A stretch of DNA of 46,445 nt from Geminicoccaceae bacterium. GTDB taxonomy: Bacteria > Pseudomonadota > Alphaproteobacteria > Geminicoccales > Geminicoccaceae. The translations under genes were made by a program, and so were the position numbers. Shown here piece by piece: positions 28,671 to 40,191 of this stretch. How positions within the stretch are numbered: position 1 is the stretch's first letter; every line of letters begins with the position of its first letter. Under the pieces are notes generated by a model. It did no database searches. It was not told where the DNA came from and was given only the letters and a program-made list of their open reading frames with translations. The stretch is from assembly GCA_025062095.1 (NCBI GenBank), contig JANXAZ010000027.1:1-46445 (forward strand), given 5' to 3'.

Positions 28671-29702
28671 ATGGCCAGGCTCGACGTGGTGAGCGGGGCG
28701 TTCGACAACGCGCGCGAACCCTTCGCCTCGCTGCGCAAGGCGAACCTCGCGAACGTTTCTCCCGACGAGGTCCTTCTCGCGCGGGGCGCTTCGGTTTTCG
28801 CCGTCGAGGGTACCGGCTTCGTGCAGAACGCGCGCGGCGACTTCGTCGCCGGCACGGTCACCGCTATCGCCGAGCGTAAGCGCGGTGCGCTCCTGTACAC
28901 GCTCGGCGAGCTCGAGGTGCCCGCTCAGGACTTCTTCCGCTTCCTCGATCGCGACCGGCGCGGCGCCTTTCGCGACACGCTCTTCGGCGGCGACGACGTC
29001 CTCAACGGCGGCTCGGCCGCCGATCGGCTCTTCGGCTTCGCGGGCGACGACGTCCTCGGCGGCAACGCCGGCGACGATCTTCTCGACGGTGGCGAGGGCG
29101 ACGATCGGCTGGACGGGGGAACCGGCGCCGATCGCCTGATCGGGGGAGCGGGGAACGACCTGTTCGCGGTCGACGATCCGGGCGATCGCGTGATCGAGCG
29201 TCCGGGGGAAGGGGTGGACGTGGTCGAGGCGAGCACGAGCTTCGCCGTACCGGTGGAGGTCGAGGTGCTGCGCCTTCTCGGCTCGGCGCCGCTTTCCGCC
29301 GTCGGCTCGCGCGCGGCGGACCGGCTCGAAGGCAACGCCGGCGCCAATCTCCTCGACGGGCGGGAAGGCGACGACGTGCTCCTGGGCGGGCCGGGGGCGG
29401 ATACGCTCGTCGGCGGGCGAGGGGCGGATCGCTTCGTCATCGACACGCGCGCGGGCGGGATCGACACGATCCGCGACTTCCGCGTGCGCGAGGGCGACGT
29501 GTTGGATCTTTCCGAGCTCGTGACCGGATATTCGGGCGATGCACGCGGCTTCGTGCAGCTTTCCGGCTCGGGCCGGGAGGTCGTGGTCGGACTCGATCCC
29601 GACGGCGGGGGCGACGGCTTCGCCCCGGTCGCGGTGATCCGCGGCGAGATCGGGTTGGACGTCGCCAGCCTGGTGGCCAACGGCACGATCGTCTTGGCCT
29701 GA
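28671..29702 (+). CDS. RTX-type (hemolysin-type calcium-binding) repeat protein
   Basis: A 343-residue acidic protein with a short N-terminal domain (about 1-100) and two blocks of Gly-Asp-rich nonapeptide repeats. The first block spans about 107-165 (FGGDDVLNGGSAADRLFG, AGDDVLGGNAGDDLLDGG and so on). The second spans about 224-262 (GNAGANLLDGREGDDVLLGG). Such repeats bind calcium in a parallel beta-roll after export. The C-terminal 80 residues (FVIDTRAGGIDTIRDFRVREGDVLDLSELV) match the serralysin/RTX C-terminal region that carries the uncleaved type I secretion signal. No N-terminal signal peptide is present, consistent with type I export. No exporter genes are nearby. GGAGGAG precedes the ATG. 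The catalytic role, if any, is unknown. Confidence 0.9.
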   Translation: MARLDVVSGAFDNAREPFASLRKANLANVSPDEVLLARGASVFAVEGTGFVQNARGDFVAGTVTAIAERKRGALLYTLGELEVPAQDFFRFLDRDRRGAFRDTLFGGDDVLNGGSAADRLFGFAGDDVLGGNAGDDLLDGGEGDDRLDGGTGADRLIGGAGNDLFAVDDPGDRVIERPGEGVDVVEASTSFAVPVEVEVLRLLGSAPLSAVGSRAADRLEGNAGANLLDGREGDDVLLGGPGADTLVGGRGADRFVIDTRAGGIDTIRDFRVREGDVLDLSELVTGYSGDARGFVQLSGSGREVVVGLDPDGGGDGFAPVAVIRGEIGLDVASLVANGTIVLA

Positions 29703-29706
29703 GGGC

Positions 29707-29735
29707 AAAAAGGGCGCGGGGCCGCCCCCGCGCCC
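29707..29735 (-). terminator. Intrinsic terminator of the pot operon
   Basis: A perfect 10-bp GC stem (29712-29721 with 29726-29735) around a 4-base loop, followed on the minus strand by five T (29707-29711). It begins 19 bases after the last gene of the minus-strand polyamine operon. It also separates this operon from the convergent RTX gene. Confidence 0.8.
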
Positions 29736-29753
29736 CTCGCCCGCGGAGGCGCT

Positions 29754-30557
29754 TCAGCCCGGGCGCGCGGCCGCGCGGGCGAGCCGGCGCTTCTGGATCG
29801 CGCTCAAGACGAGGACGACCACGGTCACCAGCCCGACGAGGATCGTGCACACGGCGTTGATCTCGGGGGTCACGCCGAGCCGCGCCTGGCTGTAGATGCG
29901 CATGGGCAAGGTGGTCGCCCCCGGACCGGTGGTGAAGCTCGCGATCACGAGATCGTCGAGGGACAGGGCGAAGGCGAGGAGCCAGCCGCCGGCGAGGGAG
30001 GGCGCGATCAGGGGCAAGGTGACGAGCCGGAAGGTGCGCAAGGGCGGCGCTCCGAGGTCCATCGCCGCTTCTTCGAGCGAGCGGTCGAAGGTCAGAAGCC
30101 GCGCCTGCACGACCACCGCGACGTAGCAGGTGGCGAAGGTGGTGTGCGCGATCGTCACCGTCCAGAAGCCGCGCGGGACGTCGAGGGTCACGAACAACAG
30201 CAACAGCGACAGCCCGGTGATGACCTCGGGCATGACGAGCGGGGCGAGGACCATGCCGGTGAAGAGCGCCTTGCCCGGGAAGCGCTGGATGCGGACGAGC
30301 ACGATCCCGGCCATGGTCCCCAGCACGAGGGCGAGGGTGGCGGTGAGGAAGGCGATGCGCAGGCTCACCCAGGCCGCATCGAGGAGCTGCTCGTTGGCGA
30401 CGACGGCGGCATACCAGCGCAAGGAGAAACCGCCCCAGACGGTGACGAGCTTGGAGGCGTTGAACGACCAGACGACGAGGATGACGATAGGGAGATAGAG
30501 AAAGGCGAAGCCCAAAGTGAGGGCGGAAAGATCGAAAAGGCCGAGACCGCGGCGCAT
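29754..30557 (-). CDS. potI: Polyamine ABC transporter permease, PotI/PotC type
   Basis: An inner-membrane permease of 267 residues with six hydrophobic segments and the EAA loop EEAAMDLGAPPLRTFRLVTLPLIAPSLAGG that contacts the ATPase. The opening FAFLYLPIVILVVWSFNASK and WGGFSLRWYAAV are typical of the second permease in spermidine/putrescine importers. The ATG at 30557 is five bases after the upstream permease stop. It is the last gene of potF-potG-potH-potI order, which is the E. coli putrescine (PotFGHI) arrangement. Confidence 0.92.
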   Translation of the reverse strand: MRRGLGLFDLSALTLGFAFLYLPIVILVVWSFNASKLVTVWGGFSLRWYAAVVANEQLLDAAWVSLRIAFLTATLALVLGTMAGIVLVRIQRFPGKALFTGMVLAPLVMPEVITGLSLLLLFVTLDVPRGFWTVTIAHTTFATCYVAVVVQARLLTFDRSLEEAAMDLGAPPLRTFRLVTLPLIAPSLAGGWLLAFALSLDDLVIASFTTGPGATTLPMRIYSQARLGVTPEINAVCTILVGLVTVVVLVLSAIQKRRLARAAARPG

Positions 30558-30562
30558 GGACC

Positions 30563-31477
30563 TCAAGGCAAGCGCAGAAGCGTCTGCAGGCGCTGGAACA
30601 AGACGATCGGCACGACGAGCACGAGGAGCATCGCGATCGCTACCGCCGAGGCGAGCGGCCAGTCGCGGTTGACGAAGAATTCGAGCCACAGCGTACGCCC
30701 GATCATGAGCGTGTCCGCGCCGCCCAGAAGATCGGGGATCACGAACTCCCCGACCGCGGGGATGAAGACGAGGAAGCATCCGGCGAGGATGCCGGGCCGG
30801 GCGAGCGGCACGGTGATCCGCCAGAACGCCCTGAACGGCCGACAGCCGAGATCGACCGCGGCTTCGAGCAAGGCGGGATCGTGGCGTTCGAGGTTGGCGA
30901 AGATCGGAAGGATCATGAAGGGCAAGTACGAATACACGATCCCGATCAGGATCGCGGCATCGGTGTTGAGGATCCGAAGCGGCTCCTCGATCAGACCCAG
31001 AGCGAGCAGAAGCGCGTTCAAAAGGCCGTCGTCCTTGAGGATCCCCATCCAGGCGTAGACGCGGATGAGAAACGAAGTCCAAAAGGGCAACATGACCGCG
31101 AGCAACAGGAAGGGGCGGATGCGCGGCGGAGAGCGCGCCATGCCGAGGGCGATCGGAAAGCCGACGAGAAGCGCGAGGACGGTCGCGGTGGCCGCGATCC
31201 GCAGCGAGCTCGCGAAAGCGGCCAGATACAGGCCGTCGGCGAGAAGGGTGAGATAATTCTGGACCCGCAAGCGGACGATCAGATAGAGCTCGCCCGCTTC
31301 GTCGAGCCATTCGAGGACCGGCTGGAACGGCGGCTGGCCGAGCACCGGCTCGCTGAACGACAGCACGAGCACGATCGAAAAGGGAAACAAGAAAAAGGCG
31401 GCCAGCCAAGCGAAGGGCAGGGCGACGAGCAGGACGCGGCCGAGGCTCGGACGTCGCCCCTCGGCGGGTTCTCTCAT
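30563..31477 (-). CDS. potH: Polyamine ABC transporter permease, PotH/PotB type
   Basis: A permease of 304 residues with six transmembrane segments and the EAA loop ALLEAAVDLGCRPFRAFWRITVPLARPGILAGC. The N-terminal segment SFSEPVLGQPPFQPVLEW and FWTSFLIRVYAWMGILKDDGLLN are signatures of the PotB/PotH family. It pairs with the PotI-type permease to form the channel. The start ATG at 31477 overlaps the ATPase stop (ATGA). Confidence 0.92.
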   Translation of the reverse strand: MREPAEGRRPSLGRVLLVALPFAWLAAFFLFPFSIVLVLSFSEPVLGQPPFQPVLEWLDEAGELYLIVRLRVQNYLTLLADGLYLAAFASSLRIAATATVLALLVGFPIALGMARSPPRIRPFLLLAVMLPFWTSFLIRVYAWMGILKDDGLLNALLLALGLIEEPLRILNTDAAILIGIVYSYLPFMILPIFANLERHDPALLEAAVDLGCRPFRAFWRITVPLARPGILAGCFLVFIPAVGEFVIPDLLGGADTLMIGRTLWLEFFVNRDWPLASAVAIAMLLVLVVPIVLFQRLQTLLRLP

Positions 31478-32628
31478 TCCCGCAACACCACGCTCGCGTC
31501 CGGCCCCCAAGAGAGCCACACGCGGTCGTCCCAGCTGATCGGACGCTCGATCAGGCGCAGCTTGTTGGCCTCGGTGGCGCGCAGGAATTGACCGTCCTCG
31601 AGACGGACGTGATAGACGGAGACGTCGCCCAGGTATTCGATGTCGTGGACTTCGCCTTCGATCGCGTTGTAGCCGGTCTCGGCCGGGGGCTCTTTGGAGA
31701 TCGTCATCTTCTCCGGGCGCACGGCGACCCACAGCGGCTCGCCCGGAAGAGCGGGGACGGGGCGGTCGGTGACGATCTCGCAGCCCAGACGCGGCGCCCG
31801 CAGCCACATCATCGAGCCCTCGACGCGCGCGAACCGCGCCTCGATCAGGTTGACCTCGCCCACGAACTCGGCGACGAAGCGCGAGGCCGGGTATTCGTAG
31901 ATCTCGCTCGGCGTTCCGACTTGCGCGATCTGGCCGTCGCGCATGATGGCCATGCGCGAGCCCACGGTCATCGCTTCTTCTTGGTCGTGAGTGACGATGA
32001 CGAAGGTGAGGCCGAGCCGATCCTGGATGTTGACGAGCTCGAGCTGGGTCTGATCGCGCAGGCGCTTGTCGAGCGCGCCCAAGGGCTCGTCGAGGAGCAG
32101 CACCTTCGGGCGCTTGACGAGCGCGCGGGCGAGCGCCACGCGCTGCTTCTGTCCGCCCGAGAGCTGATCGGGTTTGCGGTCCTCGAGGCCCTCGAGGCGG
32201 ACCAAGCGGATGACTTCCGCGACGCGCTCGGCGATCTCCGCGCGCGGCAGGCGCTCCTGCTCGAGCCCGAAGGCGATGTTCTTGCGCACCGTGAGGTGCG
32301 GGAAGAGCGCATAGGACTGGAACATCATGTTCACCGGCCGCCGCCAGGGCGGCACGTCGGTCATGTCTTGACCGTCGATGATCACCCGCCCCGCGGTCGG
32401 CCGTTCGAGCCCGGCGATGATGCGCAACAGCGTGCTCTTGCCGCAGCCCGAGGGACCGAGAAGGGCGAAGAATTCGCCTTTGTAGATGTCGAGGGTGACG
32501 TTGTCGACCGCGTAGACCGCGCCGAAGGTCTTGGTCACCCCCTGGATCCGGACGAAGGGGACGGCGTCCGGATCCTGCCAGGGCTCGATGCGCGGGCCGC
32601 GTTCGCGGACCGGGGCGGCGTTGGCCAC
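31474..32628 (-). CDS. potG: Polyamine ABC transporter ATPase, PotG/PotA type
   Basis: An ATP-binding subunit of 384 residues: Walker [10 protein letters not shown] (58-66), Q-loop [15 protein letters not shown] signature LSGGQ (156-160), Walker B LLLDEP (about 177-182) and the switch His in [10 protein letters not shown]. Residues beyond about 260 form the TOBE/MOP-like regulatory domain ([31 protein letters not shown]). The length and sequence are closest to PotG. It starts at GTG 32628, three bases after the binding-protein stop. Confidence 0.94.
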   Translation of the reverse strand: MANAAPVRERGPRIEPWQDPDAVPFVRIQGVTKTFGAVYAVDNVTLDIYKGEFFALLGPSGCGKSTLLRIIAGLERPTAGRVIIDGQDMTDVPPWRRPVNMMFQSYALFPHLTVRKNIAFGLEQERLPRAEIAERVAEVIRLVRLEGLEDRKPDQLSGGQKQRVALARALVKRPKVLLLDEPLGALDKRLRDQTQLELVNIQDRLGLTFVIVTHDQEEAMTVGSRMAIMRDGQIAQVGTPSEIYEYPASRFVAEFVGEVNLIEARFARVEGSMMWLRAPRLGCEIVTDRPVPALPGEPLWVAVRPEKMTISKEPPAETGYNAIEGEVHDIEYLGDVSVYHVRLEDGQFLRATEANKLRLIERPISWDDRVWLSWGPDASVVLRE

Positions 32629-32631
32629 GCC

Positions 32632-33726
32632 TCAGCGACCCTTGAGCACCTCGGTCCACAGGCGCGTGAGCGCGCGCTGCGTGCGCTGGTCGTGGGGGGT
32701 GATCACGAACAGCTTCGCCTTCATCTCCTCGGTCGGGAACAGATTGGGATCGGCCTTGACCTCGGGGTCGACCAGCTTCATGCCTTCGCGGTTGCCGTTG
32801 GGATAGGTGACGAAATTCGAGGCCTTGGCGATGACCTCGGGTTCCATGATGAAGTTCATGAAGGCGTGAGCGTTGTCCGGATTGGGCGCGTCTTTGGGCA
32901 TCGCCATCATGTCGAACCACATGAGCGCGCCTTCTTTCGGGATCACGTAGCGGATCTCTTGCTTGCGCTTGGCCTCTTGCGCGCGCTGCCGGGCGATGCC
33001 GGCGTCGCCGGAATACATCATGGCGATGCAGATGTCGCCGCCGGCCATCGCGTTGATCGTCTCGGAGCTGTGGAACTTGCGGATGTGGGGGCGGACCTTC
33101 TTCAACGCCTCGGCCGCCTTCTCGAGCACCTTGGGTTCCTTGGCGTCGGGATCCTCGCCGAGCCAACGCAGCACCGTGGCGAAGACGTCGTCCGGGGCGT
33201 CGAGCATGTAGATGCCGCAATTCTTGAGCTTGCTCGTGTGCTTGGGATCGAACAGATAGTCCCAAGAATCGATCCGGTCGGTACCGAGCGCCCGCTTGAC
33301 CTTCTCGACGTTGTAGGCGATGCCGGAAGTACCCCACATGTAGACGAAGGCGTGGCGGTTGCCGGGATCGAACTTGGCGACGCGCGCGTGCAGATCCTCG
33401 TCGAGATATTTCCAGTTGGGCAACTTGCTCTTGTCGAGCGGACGGAAGACGCCGGCCTGGATCTGCCGGGCGAGGAAAGTGGCGGTGGGCACGACGATGT
33501 CGTAGCCCGTCTTGCCGGCGAGGAGCTTGGTCTCCAGGATCTCGTTGTTGTCGTAGGTGTCGTAGACGACTTTGATCCCGGTTCGCCGGGTGAACTCGTC
33601 GAGAAGCGCGGGGTCGATGTAATCCGACCAGTTGTAGATGCGCACTTCGCCCGCCGCGCGCGCGGGCGCGAGTTCGGCGGCGAGGATGCTCGCCGAAACC
33701 GCGACGACAGCCAGGGCCGTCCGCAT
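32632..33726 (-). CDS. potF: Periplasmic putrescine/spermidine-binding protein, PotF/PotD type
   Basis: A periplasmic solute-binding protein of 364 residues with a Sec signal peptide (ALAVVAVSASILAAELAPARA, cleaved near 24). The mature part opens VRIYNWSDYIDPALLDEF, a hallmark of PotF/PotD. It contains GYDIVVPTATFLARQIQAG, FVYMWGTSGIAYN, SWDYLFDP and AMMYSGDA, matching the polyamine pocket regions. Sequence and operon order favour putrescine (PotF), but spermidine cannot be excluded. It is the first gene of the operon, so its high expression relative to the others would be usual. AAGGAG lies before the ATG. Confidence 0.93.
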   Translation of the reverse strand: MRTALAVVAVSASILAAELAPARAAGEVRIYNWSDYIDPALLDEFTRRTGIKVVYDTYDNNEILETKLLAGKTGYDIVVPTATFLARQIQAGVFRPLDKSKLPNWKYLDEDLHARVAKFDPGNRHAFVYMWGTSGIAYNVEKVKRALGTDRIDSWDYLFDPKHTSKLKNCGIYMLDAPDDVFATVLRWLGEDPDAKEPKVLEKAAEALKKVRPHIRKFHSSETINAMAGGDICIAMMYSGDAGIARQRAQEAKRKQEIRYVIPKEGALMWFDMMAMPKDAPNPDNAHAFMNFIMEPEVIAKASNFVTYPNGNREGMKLVDPEVKADPNLFPTEEMKAKLFVITPHDQRTQRALTRLWTEVLKGR

Positions 33727-33757
33727 CGGGCCGTCTCCTTACGCTCGAGGGGTGGGA

Positions 33758-33782
33758 CAGCGGCCGGGCCGCGGGACCGCTG
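33758..33782 (-). promoter_or_regulatory. Hairpin and weak promoter upstream of potF
   Basis: CAGCGG (33758-33763) pairs with CCGCTG (33777-33782), forming a short hairpin in the presumed 5' untranslated region of potF. A TTGACG (33822-33827, minus strand) upstream could be a -35, but the -10 at 33799-33804 (CATCGC) is poor. The rest of the 185-base gap to the CBS gene shows nothing else. Confidence 0.25.
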
Positions 33783-33911
33783 CCGGATGCGATGGCGAGC
33801 GATGGACCAGACGCGCCTCGCCGTCAATCGCGATCGCACCGGTCCCGCCGCGGCGACCGCGTCCGACACGGCGGCCGGCCGCGCGCGCCGCGCGAACGGG
33901 ACGAGGCGGCC

Positions 33912-34598
33912 TCAGACCGCGCCCAAGGCGGGGCGGACCGCGAGATGACTGTCGACCGAGACCACGCCTTCGACGTTGCGCGCCGCGAGCACGAGGGCTT
34001 CCGCCTCCTTCGCCGAGCCCACGAAGCCCCACAGATGGACGACGCCGTCGCTCACCACGATGTTCACGTAGGGCTGATAGCCGAGCCCGGCGCGATCGAG
34101 CTCGGCCATGAGCCTCTCGCGGATCGCCCGGTCGTCGAGCTTGGCCGCGCGCGGGGGGGCGAGCGCGAGGGCGCGCAAGAGATCCGCCCGGCTCACCAGG
34201 CCCACGAGCTTGCCCTCGCGCACCACCGGCAGACGTTTGATGTGCTTTTCTTCGAGAAGGCGCGCCGCCTCGCCGAGCGTCGCCTCCTCGTCGATGACCA
34301 CGACCTCCTCGGTCATGATGTCGCGCGCCGTCGCCCCGTGCGCGCGGATGTAGTCTTCGGCGCGCCGCTCGGGGCTCGCGAGGAGCTCGAGCCACCAGCT
34401 CCGTCGCCGCCCGTCGTCGGTGTCTTCCAGGCGCCGCAAGAGATCGCCCTCGCTCACGATGCCGATGACCCGGTTCTCCTCGTCGACGACCGGCACGCCG
34501 CTGATGCGGTGTTCGACCAGAAGGCGCGCGATCTCGGTCACGGGCGTTTCGGGTCGCACCGTGATCACCTTGGTCGTCATGACGTCGCGGACTTGCAT
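33912..34598 (-). CDS. CBS-pair and BON domain protein
   Basis: A soluble protein of 228 residues. Two CBS motifs form a Bateman module: [27 protein letters not shown]...[24 protein letters not shown] (about 1-60) and [25 protein letters not shown]...[22 protein letters not shown] (about 90-145). The C-terminal 75 residues are a BON domain ([39 protein letters not shown]). CBS pairs sense adenine nucleotides or similar ligands. BON domains bind phospholipid or interact at membranes. The ATG at 34598 is preceded by GAGGGGGGATCG. A longer frame to 34673 lacks support. It is divergent from the acyl-CoA synthetase gene. The role is unknown. Confidence 0.9.
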   Translation of the reverse strand: MQVRDVMTTKVITVRPETPVTEIARLLVEHRISGVPVVDEENRVIGIVSEGDLLRRLEDTDDGRRRSWWLELLASPERRAEDYIRAHGATARDIMTEEVVVIDEEATLGEAARLLEEKHIKRLPVVREGKLVGLVSRADLLRALALAPPRAAKLDDRAIRERLMAELDRAGLGYQPYVNIVVSDGVVHLWGFVGSAKEAEALVLAARNVEGVVSVDSHLAVRPALGAV

Positions 34599-34645
34599 CG
34601 ATCCCCCCTCGGCACGCCGCCCCGGCCGGCGGCCGCGCACCGCTT

Positions 34646-34659
34646 GTGCCGCCCGGCAC
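34646..34659. promoter_or_regulatory. Operator-like palindrome in a divergent promoter region
   Basis: GTGCCG-CC-CGGCAC is a perfect 6-bp inverted repeat in the 107-base gap between the CBS-BON gene and the acyl-CoA synthetase operon. It overlaps a possible plus-strand -35 (TTGTGC, 34644-34649) with CTATCC 16 bases on as a weak -10. It may be a repressor site for one or both genes. Confidence 0.3.
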
Positions 34660-34705
34660 GGCACTCTATCCACGAGGCTCGGGTTCGGGAAAGGGGAGGT
34701 CGGGG

Positions 34706-36516
<1,811 letters not shown>

Positions 36517-36520
<4 letters not shown>

Positions 36521-37526
36521 GCGCCAAGATCCGCCTCGACCGGCCGCGCCTTCTCGAGCTGTTGCGGGGCATGATCCGCATCCGCCGCTTCGAGGCGAAA
36601 TGCGTCGAGCTCTACCAGGCGCAGAAGATCCGCGGCTTTCTGCATCTGTACGACGGCGAGGAGGCGGTCTCGGTGGGCGTGCTCGCCGTGCTCCGCCCCG
36701 AGGACTGGGTGGTGGCGACCTACCGCGAGCACGGCCAGGCCCTCGCACGCGGCATCTCCATGCGCTCGCTGATGGCCGAGATGCTCGGCAAGCGCGAGGG
36801 CTGCTGTCGCGGCCGCGGCGGCTCGATGCACATCTTCGACGCGCAAACGCGCTTTCTGGGCGGCAACGCGATCGTCGGAGGCGGCCTGCCGCTCGCCGTC
36901 GGCACCGCCCTCGCCGACAAGATGCAGGGCCGGCCCGCGCTCACCTGTTGCTTTTTCGGGGAAGGCGCGGTCGACGAAGGCGAGTTCCACGAGTGCATGA
37001 ACCTCGCCGAGCTTTGGCGGCTGCCCGTGCTCTTCGTGTGCGAGAACAATCTCTATGCCATGGGCACGCCCATCGAGATCGCGGAGGCCGAAACCGACAT
37101 CGCCAAGAAGGCGCGCTGCTACCGGATGCCGGCGGAAGCGGTGGACGGGATGGACGTGGTCGCGGTGGAGGCGGCGGCGGCGCGCGCGGTCGAACGCATC
37201 CGGGCGGGCGAGGGGCCTTATTTCCTCGAATGCCGCACCTATCGCTTCCGGGCCCATTCGATGTTCGACGCCCAGCTCTACCGCAGCAAAGAAGAGGTCG
37301 AGGCCTGGCGGCGGCGCGATCCGATCGAGCTCCTCGCCCGCTGGATGAGCGAGAACGGGCTTCTGCATCCGGGCGAGCGCGAGCGCATGGAGGCCGAGAT
37401 CGACCGCGAGATCGACGACGCCGTGGCCTATGCCGAGGCCGGCACGCTCGAGCCGGTCGAAGAGCTCGAGCGCTTCGTGCTCATGGACGAGGTGCCGCAA
37501 GAACGCATCCCGGGCGGAGCCGGAGC

Positions 37527-37530
<4 letters not shown>
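36517..37530 (+). CDS. pdhA: 2-oxoacid (pyruvate-type) dehydrogenase E1 component, alpha subunit
   Basis: A thiamine-diphosphate subunit of 337 residues that decarboxylates pyruvate (or a related 2-oxoacid) and passes the acyl group to lipoyl-E2. Visible are [49 protein letters not shown] and [19 protein letters not shown]. The ThDP motif [31 protein letters not shown] (Gly-Glu-Gly in place of Gly-Asp-Gly) is followed by the phosphorylation-loop-like [21 protein letters not shown]. The start is TTG 36517, overlapping the previous stop (TTGA) with GGGAG upstream; the next ATG would cut off conserved sequence. Acetoin dehydrogenase E1 is a close relative and cannot be ruled out. Confidence 0.9.
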
Positions 37531-38519
<989 letters not shown>

Positions 38520-38525
38520 GGGGCC

Positions 38526-39797
38526 GTGGCGCTCTTCCGCATGCCTTCTCTCGGCGCCGACATGGAGGCGGGCACGCTCGTCGAATGGCTCGTCAAGCCG
38601 GGAGACGTCGTCGAGCGCGGTCGGGTCGTCGCCGTGGTCGAGACCCAGAAAGGTGCCATCGAGGTCGAGTGTTTCGAGGAGGGGGTGGTCGAGGAGCTCC
38701 TGGTGCCGCTCGGCCGGAAGGTGCCGGTGGGCACACCGCTCGCGCGCATCCGCGCACCCGGCGAACCAGAAACCGCACCGGCCGCACCCGCCGTACCGCC
38801 CGCCCGCGCGGCACCCCCCGCCTCGGAACCGGCGGGCGCGCCCGCACCGCCCGCACCTGCCCCCGCGGCCGCGGCGGCAGAGCCGGCGCCCGCGGCCGCA
38901 CCACCCGCTGCGCCCGGACCCAAGGCGACGCCCGCGGCGCGCCGGCGCGCGCTCGAGTTGGGGGTACCCCTCGCGCGCGTCCGCGGCACCGGTCCCGAAG
39001 GCGCGATCACGGTGGCGGACGTGGAGGCGGCGGCGGGCGCCGCGCCGGCCGCACCTGCCGCACCGCCCCCGCCCGCCGGGCCCGCGGCGGCGGAGAGGAT
39101 CGCGGCGCCCGCGGTGCGCCGGGGCTTCGACCCCGTCGAGATGCGCAAGGCGATCGCCGCGGCGATGAGCCGCGCCAAGCGCGAGATCCCGCACTATTAC
39201 CTGGAAACCGTGGTCGCGATGCACCGCGCCCTCGCCTTTCTCGAGGAGCGCAACCGCGACCGTCCGCCGCCCGAGCGGCTGCTGCCCGCCACCCTTCTTC
39301 TCAAAGCGACCGCCCGCGCCCTCGCCAAGACTCCGGAACTCAACGGCTTTTGGCTGGAGGGCGGGTTCCGACCGGGGCCGGGGATCCATCTCGGCTGGGC
39401 GATCGCCCTGCGCGGGGGCGGGCTCGTCGCCCCGGCGATCCACGACGTCGACCGGCTCTCGCTCGACGCGCTCATGGCGGCGCTGCGCGACCTCGTCCAA
39501 CGGGCGCGGACGGGCGGGCTGCGCAGCTCGGAACTCTCCGATGCCACGCTCACGGTCACGAGCCTGGGCGAGCGCGGAGCGGAAGCCGTCTGGCCCGTCA
39601 TCTACCCGCCGCAGGTGGCGATCGTGGGCTTCGGGCGGATCGTCACCCGGCCCTGGGTGGACGAGGAGGGCGGGCTCGTCGCCCGGCCCGTGGTGCGCGT
39701 CACGCTCGCCGGCGATCACCGGGCGAGCGACGGGCATCTGGGAAGCCGCTTTCTCGCCGAAATCGAAGACTTGCTGCAGAGGCCGGAGGCGCTGTGA
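38526..39797 (+). CDS. pdhC: Dihydrolipoamide acyltransferase (E2) component
   Basis: An E2 core protein of 423 residues. It has one lipoyl domain (about 1-77) with the lipoylated Lys at 42 in [11 protein letters not shown] (usually ETDKA), then an Ala/Pro linker. A peripheral subunit-binding domain (about 138-172, [34 protein letters not shown]) and a second Ala/Pro linker follow. The catalytic domain has [33 protein letters not shown] and the active-site GDHRASDG (His398, Asp402). It transfers the acyl group from lipoamide to CoA. GTG start at 38526. No E3 (dihydrolipoamide dehydrogenase) gene follows, so E3 must come from elsewhere. Its stop overlaps the carrier-protein start. Confidence 0.92.
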   Translation: MALFRMPSLGADMEAGTLVEWLVKPGDVVERGRVVAVVETQKGAIEVECFEEGVVEELLVPLGRKVPVGTPLARIRAPGEPETAPAAPAVPPARAAPPASEPAGAPAPPAPAPAAAAAEPAPAAAPPAAPGPKATPAARRRALELGVPLARVRGTGPEGAITVADVEAAAGAAPAAPAAPPPPAGPAAAERIAAPAVRRGFDPVEMRKAIAAAMSRAKREIPHYYLETVVAMHRALAFLEERNRDRPPPERLLPATLLLKATARALAKTPELNGFWLEGGFRPGPGIHLGWAIALRGGGLVAPAIHDVDRLSLDALMAALRDLVQRARTGGLRSSELSDATLTVTSLGERGAEAVWPVIYPPQVAIVGFGRIVTRPWVDEEGGLVARPVVRVTLAGDHRASDGHLGSRFLAEIEDLLQRPEAL

Positions 39798-40036
39798 GCC
39801 GAGAGGAACTGGAGCGAGTGGTCGTGGAAATCCTGGCGGGTATCGCCCCCGAAGCGGATTTCGCAGCCCTCGCGGGAAACGAGGATTTGCGCGATGCGCT
39901 CGATCTCGACTCGATGGACTTTTTGAACCTGGTGATCGGTCTGCACGAGCGGCTCGGGATCGACATCCCGGAAGCCGATTACCCGAAGCTCTTCACCAAA
40001 GACGGCCTGCTCGACTATCTGGCGGCGAAGGCGTGA
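39794..40036 (+). CDS. Acyl carrier protein (phosphopantetheine-binding)
   Basis: An acidic helical protein of 80 residues with the phosphopantetheine attachment Ser40 in ALDLDSMDFLNLVIGLHERLGIDIPEADY, close to the DSM/DSL consensus. The four-helix pattern and length fit a stand-alone ACP. GTG at 39794 overlaps the E2 stop (GTGA), so it is translationally coupled to the dehydrogenase complex. It lies away from fatty-acid genes, which suggests a dedicated carrier. What it carries, and whether E2 or the ligase loads it, is not known. Confidence 0.88.
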   Translation: MSREELERVVVEILAGIAPEADFAALAGNEDLRDALDLDSMDFLNLVIGLHERLGIDIPEADYPKLFTKDGLLDYLAAKA

Positions 40037-40049
40037 GGCAGAGGGAGGC

Positions 40050-40124
40050 TGGAGCGGGTGATGGGAATCGAACCCACGACATACAGCTTGGGAAGCTGTC
40101 GTTCTGCCACTGAACTACACCCGC
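40050..40124 (-). tRNA. tRNA-Gly (anticodon CCC)
   Basis: A 75-nucleotide cloverleaf: acceptor GCGGGTG pairs with CACCCGC followed by encoded TCCA. The D-arm is GTTCAGTGGCAGAAC. The anticodon stem ACAGC/GCTGT has loop TTCCCAA, anticodon CCC (reads GGG). The T-arm is GTGGG-TTCGATT-CCCAT (with one GT pair). It is antisense to the preceding operon and ends 14 bases after the carrier-protein stop. Confidence 0.97.
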
Positions 40125-40133
40125 ACCGCTCTA

Positions 40134-40162
40134 TGTTTAGGATGTGCGCGCGCACTTCGCAA
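40134..40162 (-). promoter_or_regulatory. Candidate tRNA-Gly promoter
   Basis: On the minus strand TTGCGA (40157-40162) and TAAACA (40134-40139) lie 17 bases apart, with the -10 ending 10 bases before the tRNA 5' end. The 12-base palindrome GTGCGCGCGCAC (40144-40155) lies in the spacer. The match is moderate. Confidence 0.4.
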
Positions 40163-40191
40163 CTCCCCCGTGCGCGGATCGGGAGCGTCGC

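Noticed and set aside
28985-29430. Repetitive DNA considered as a tandem-repeat element
   Set aside because: It is explained by calcium-binding nonapeptide coding repeats.
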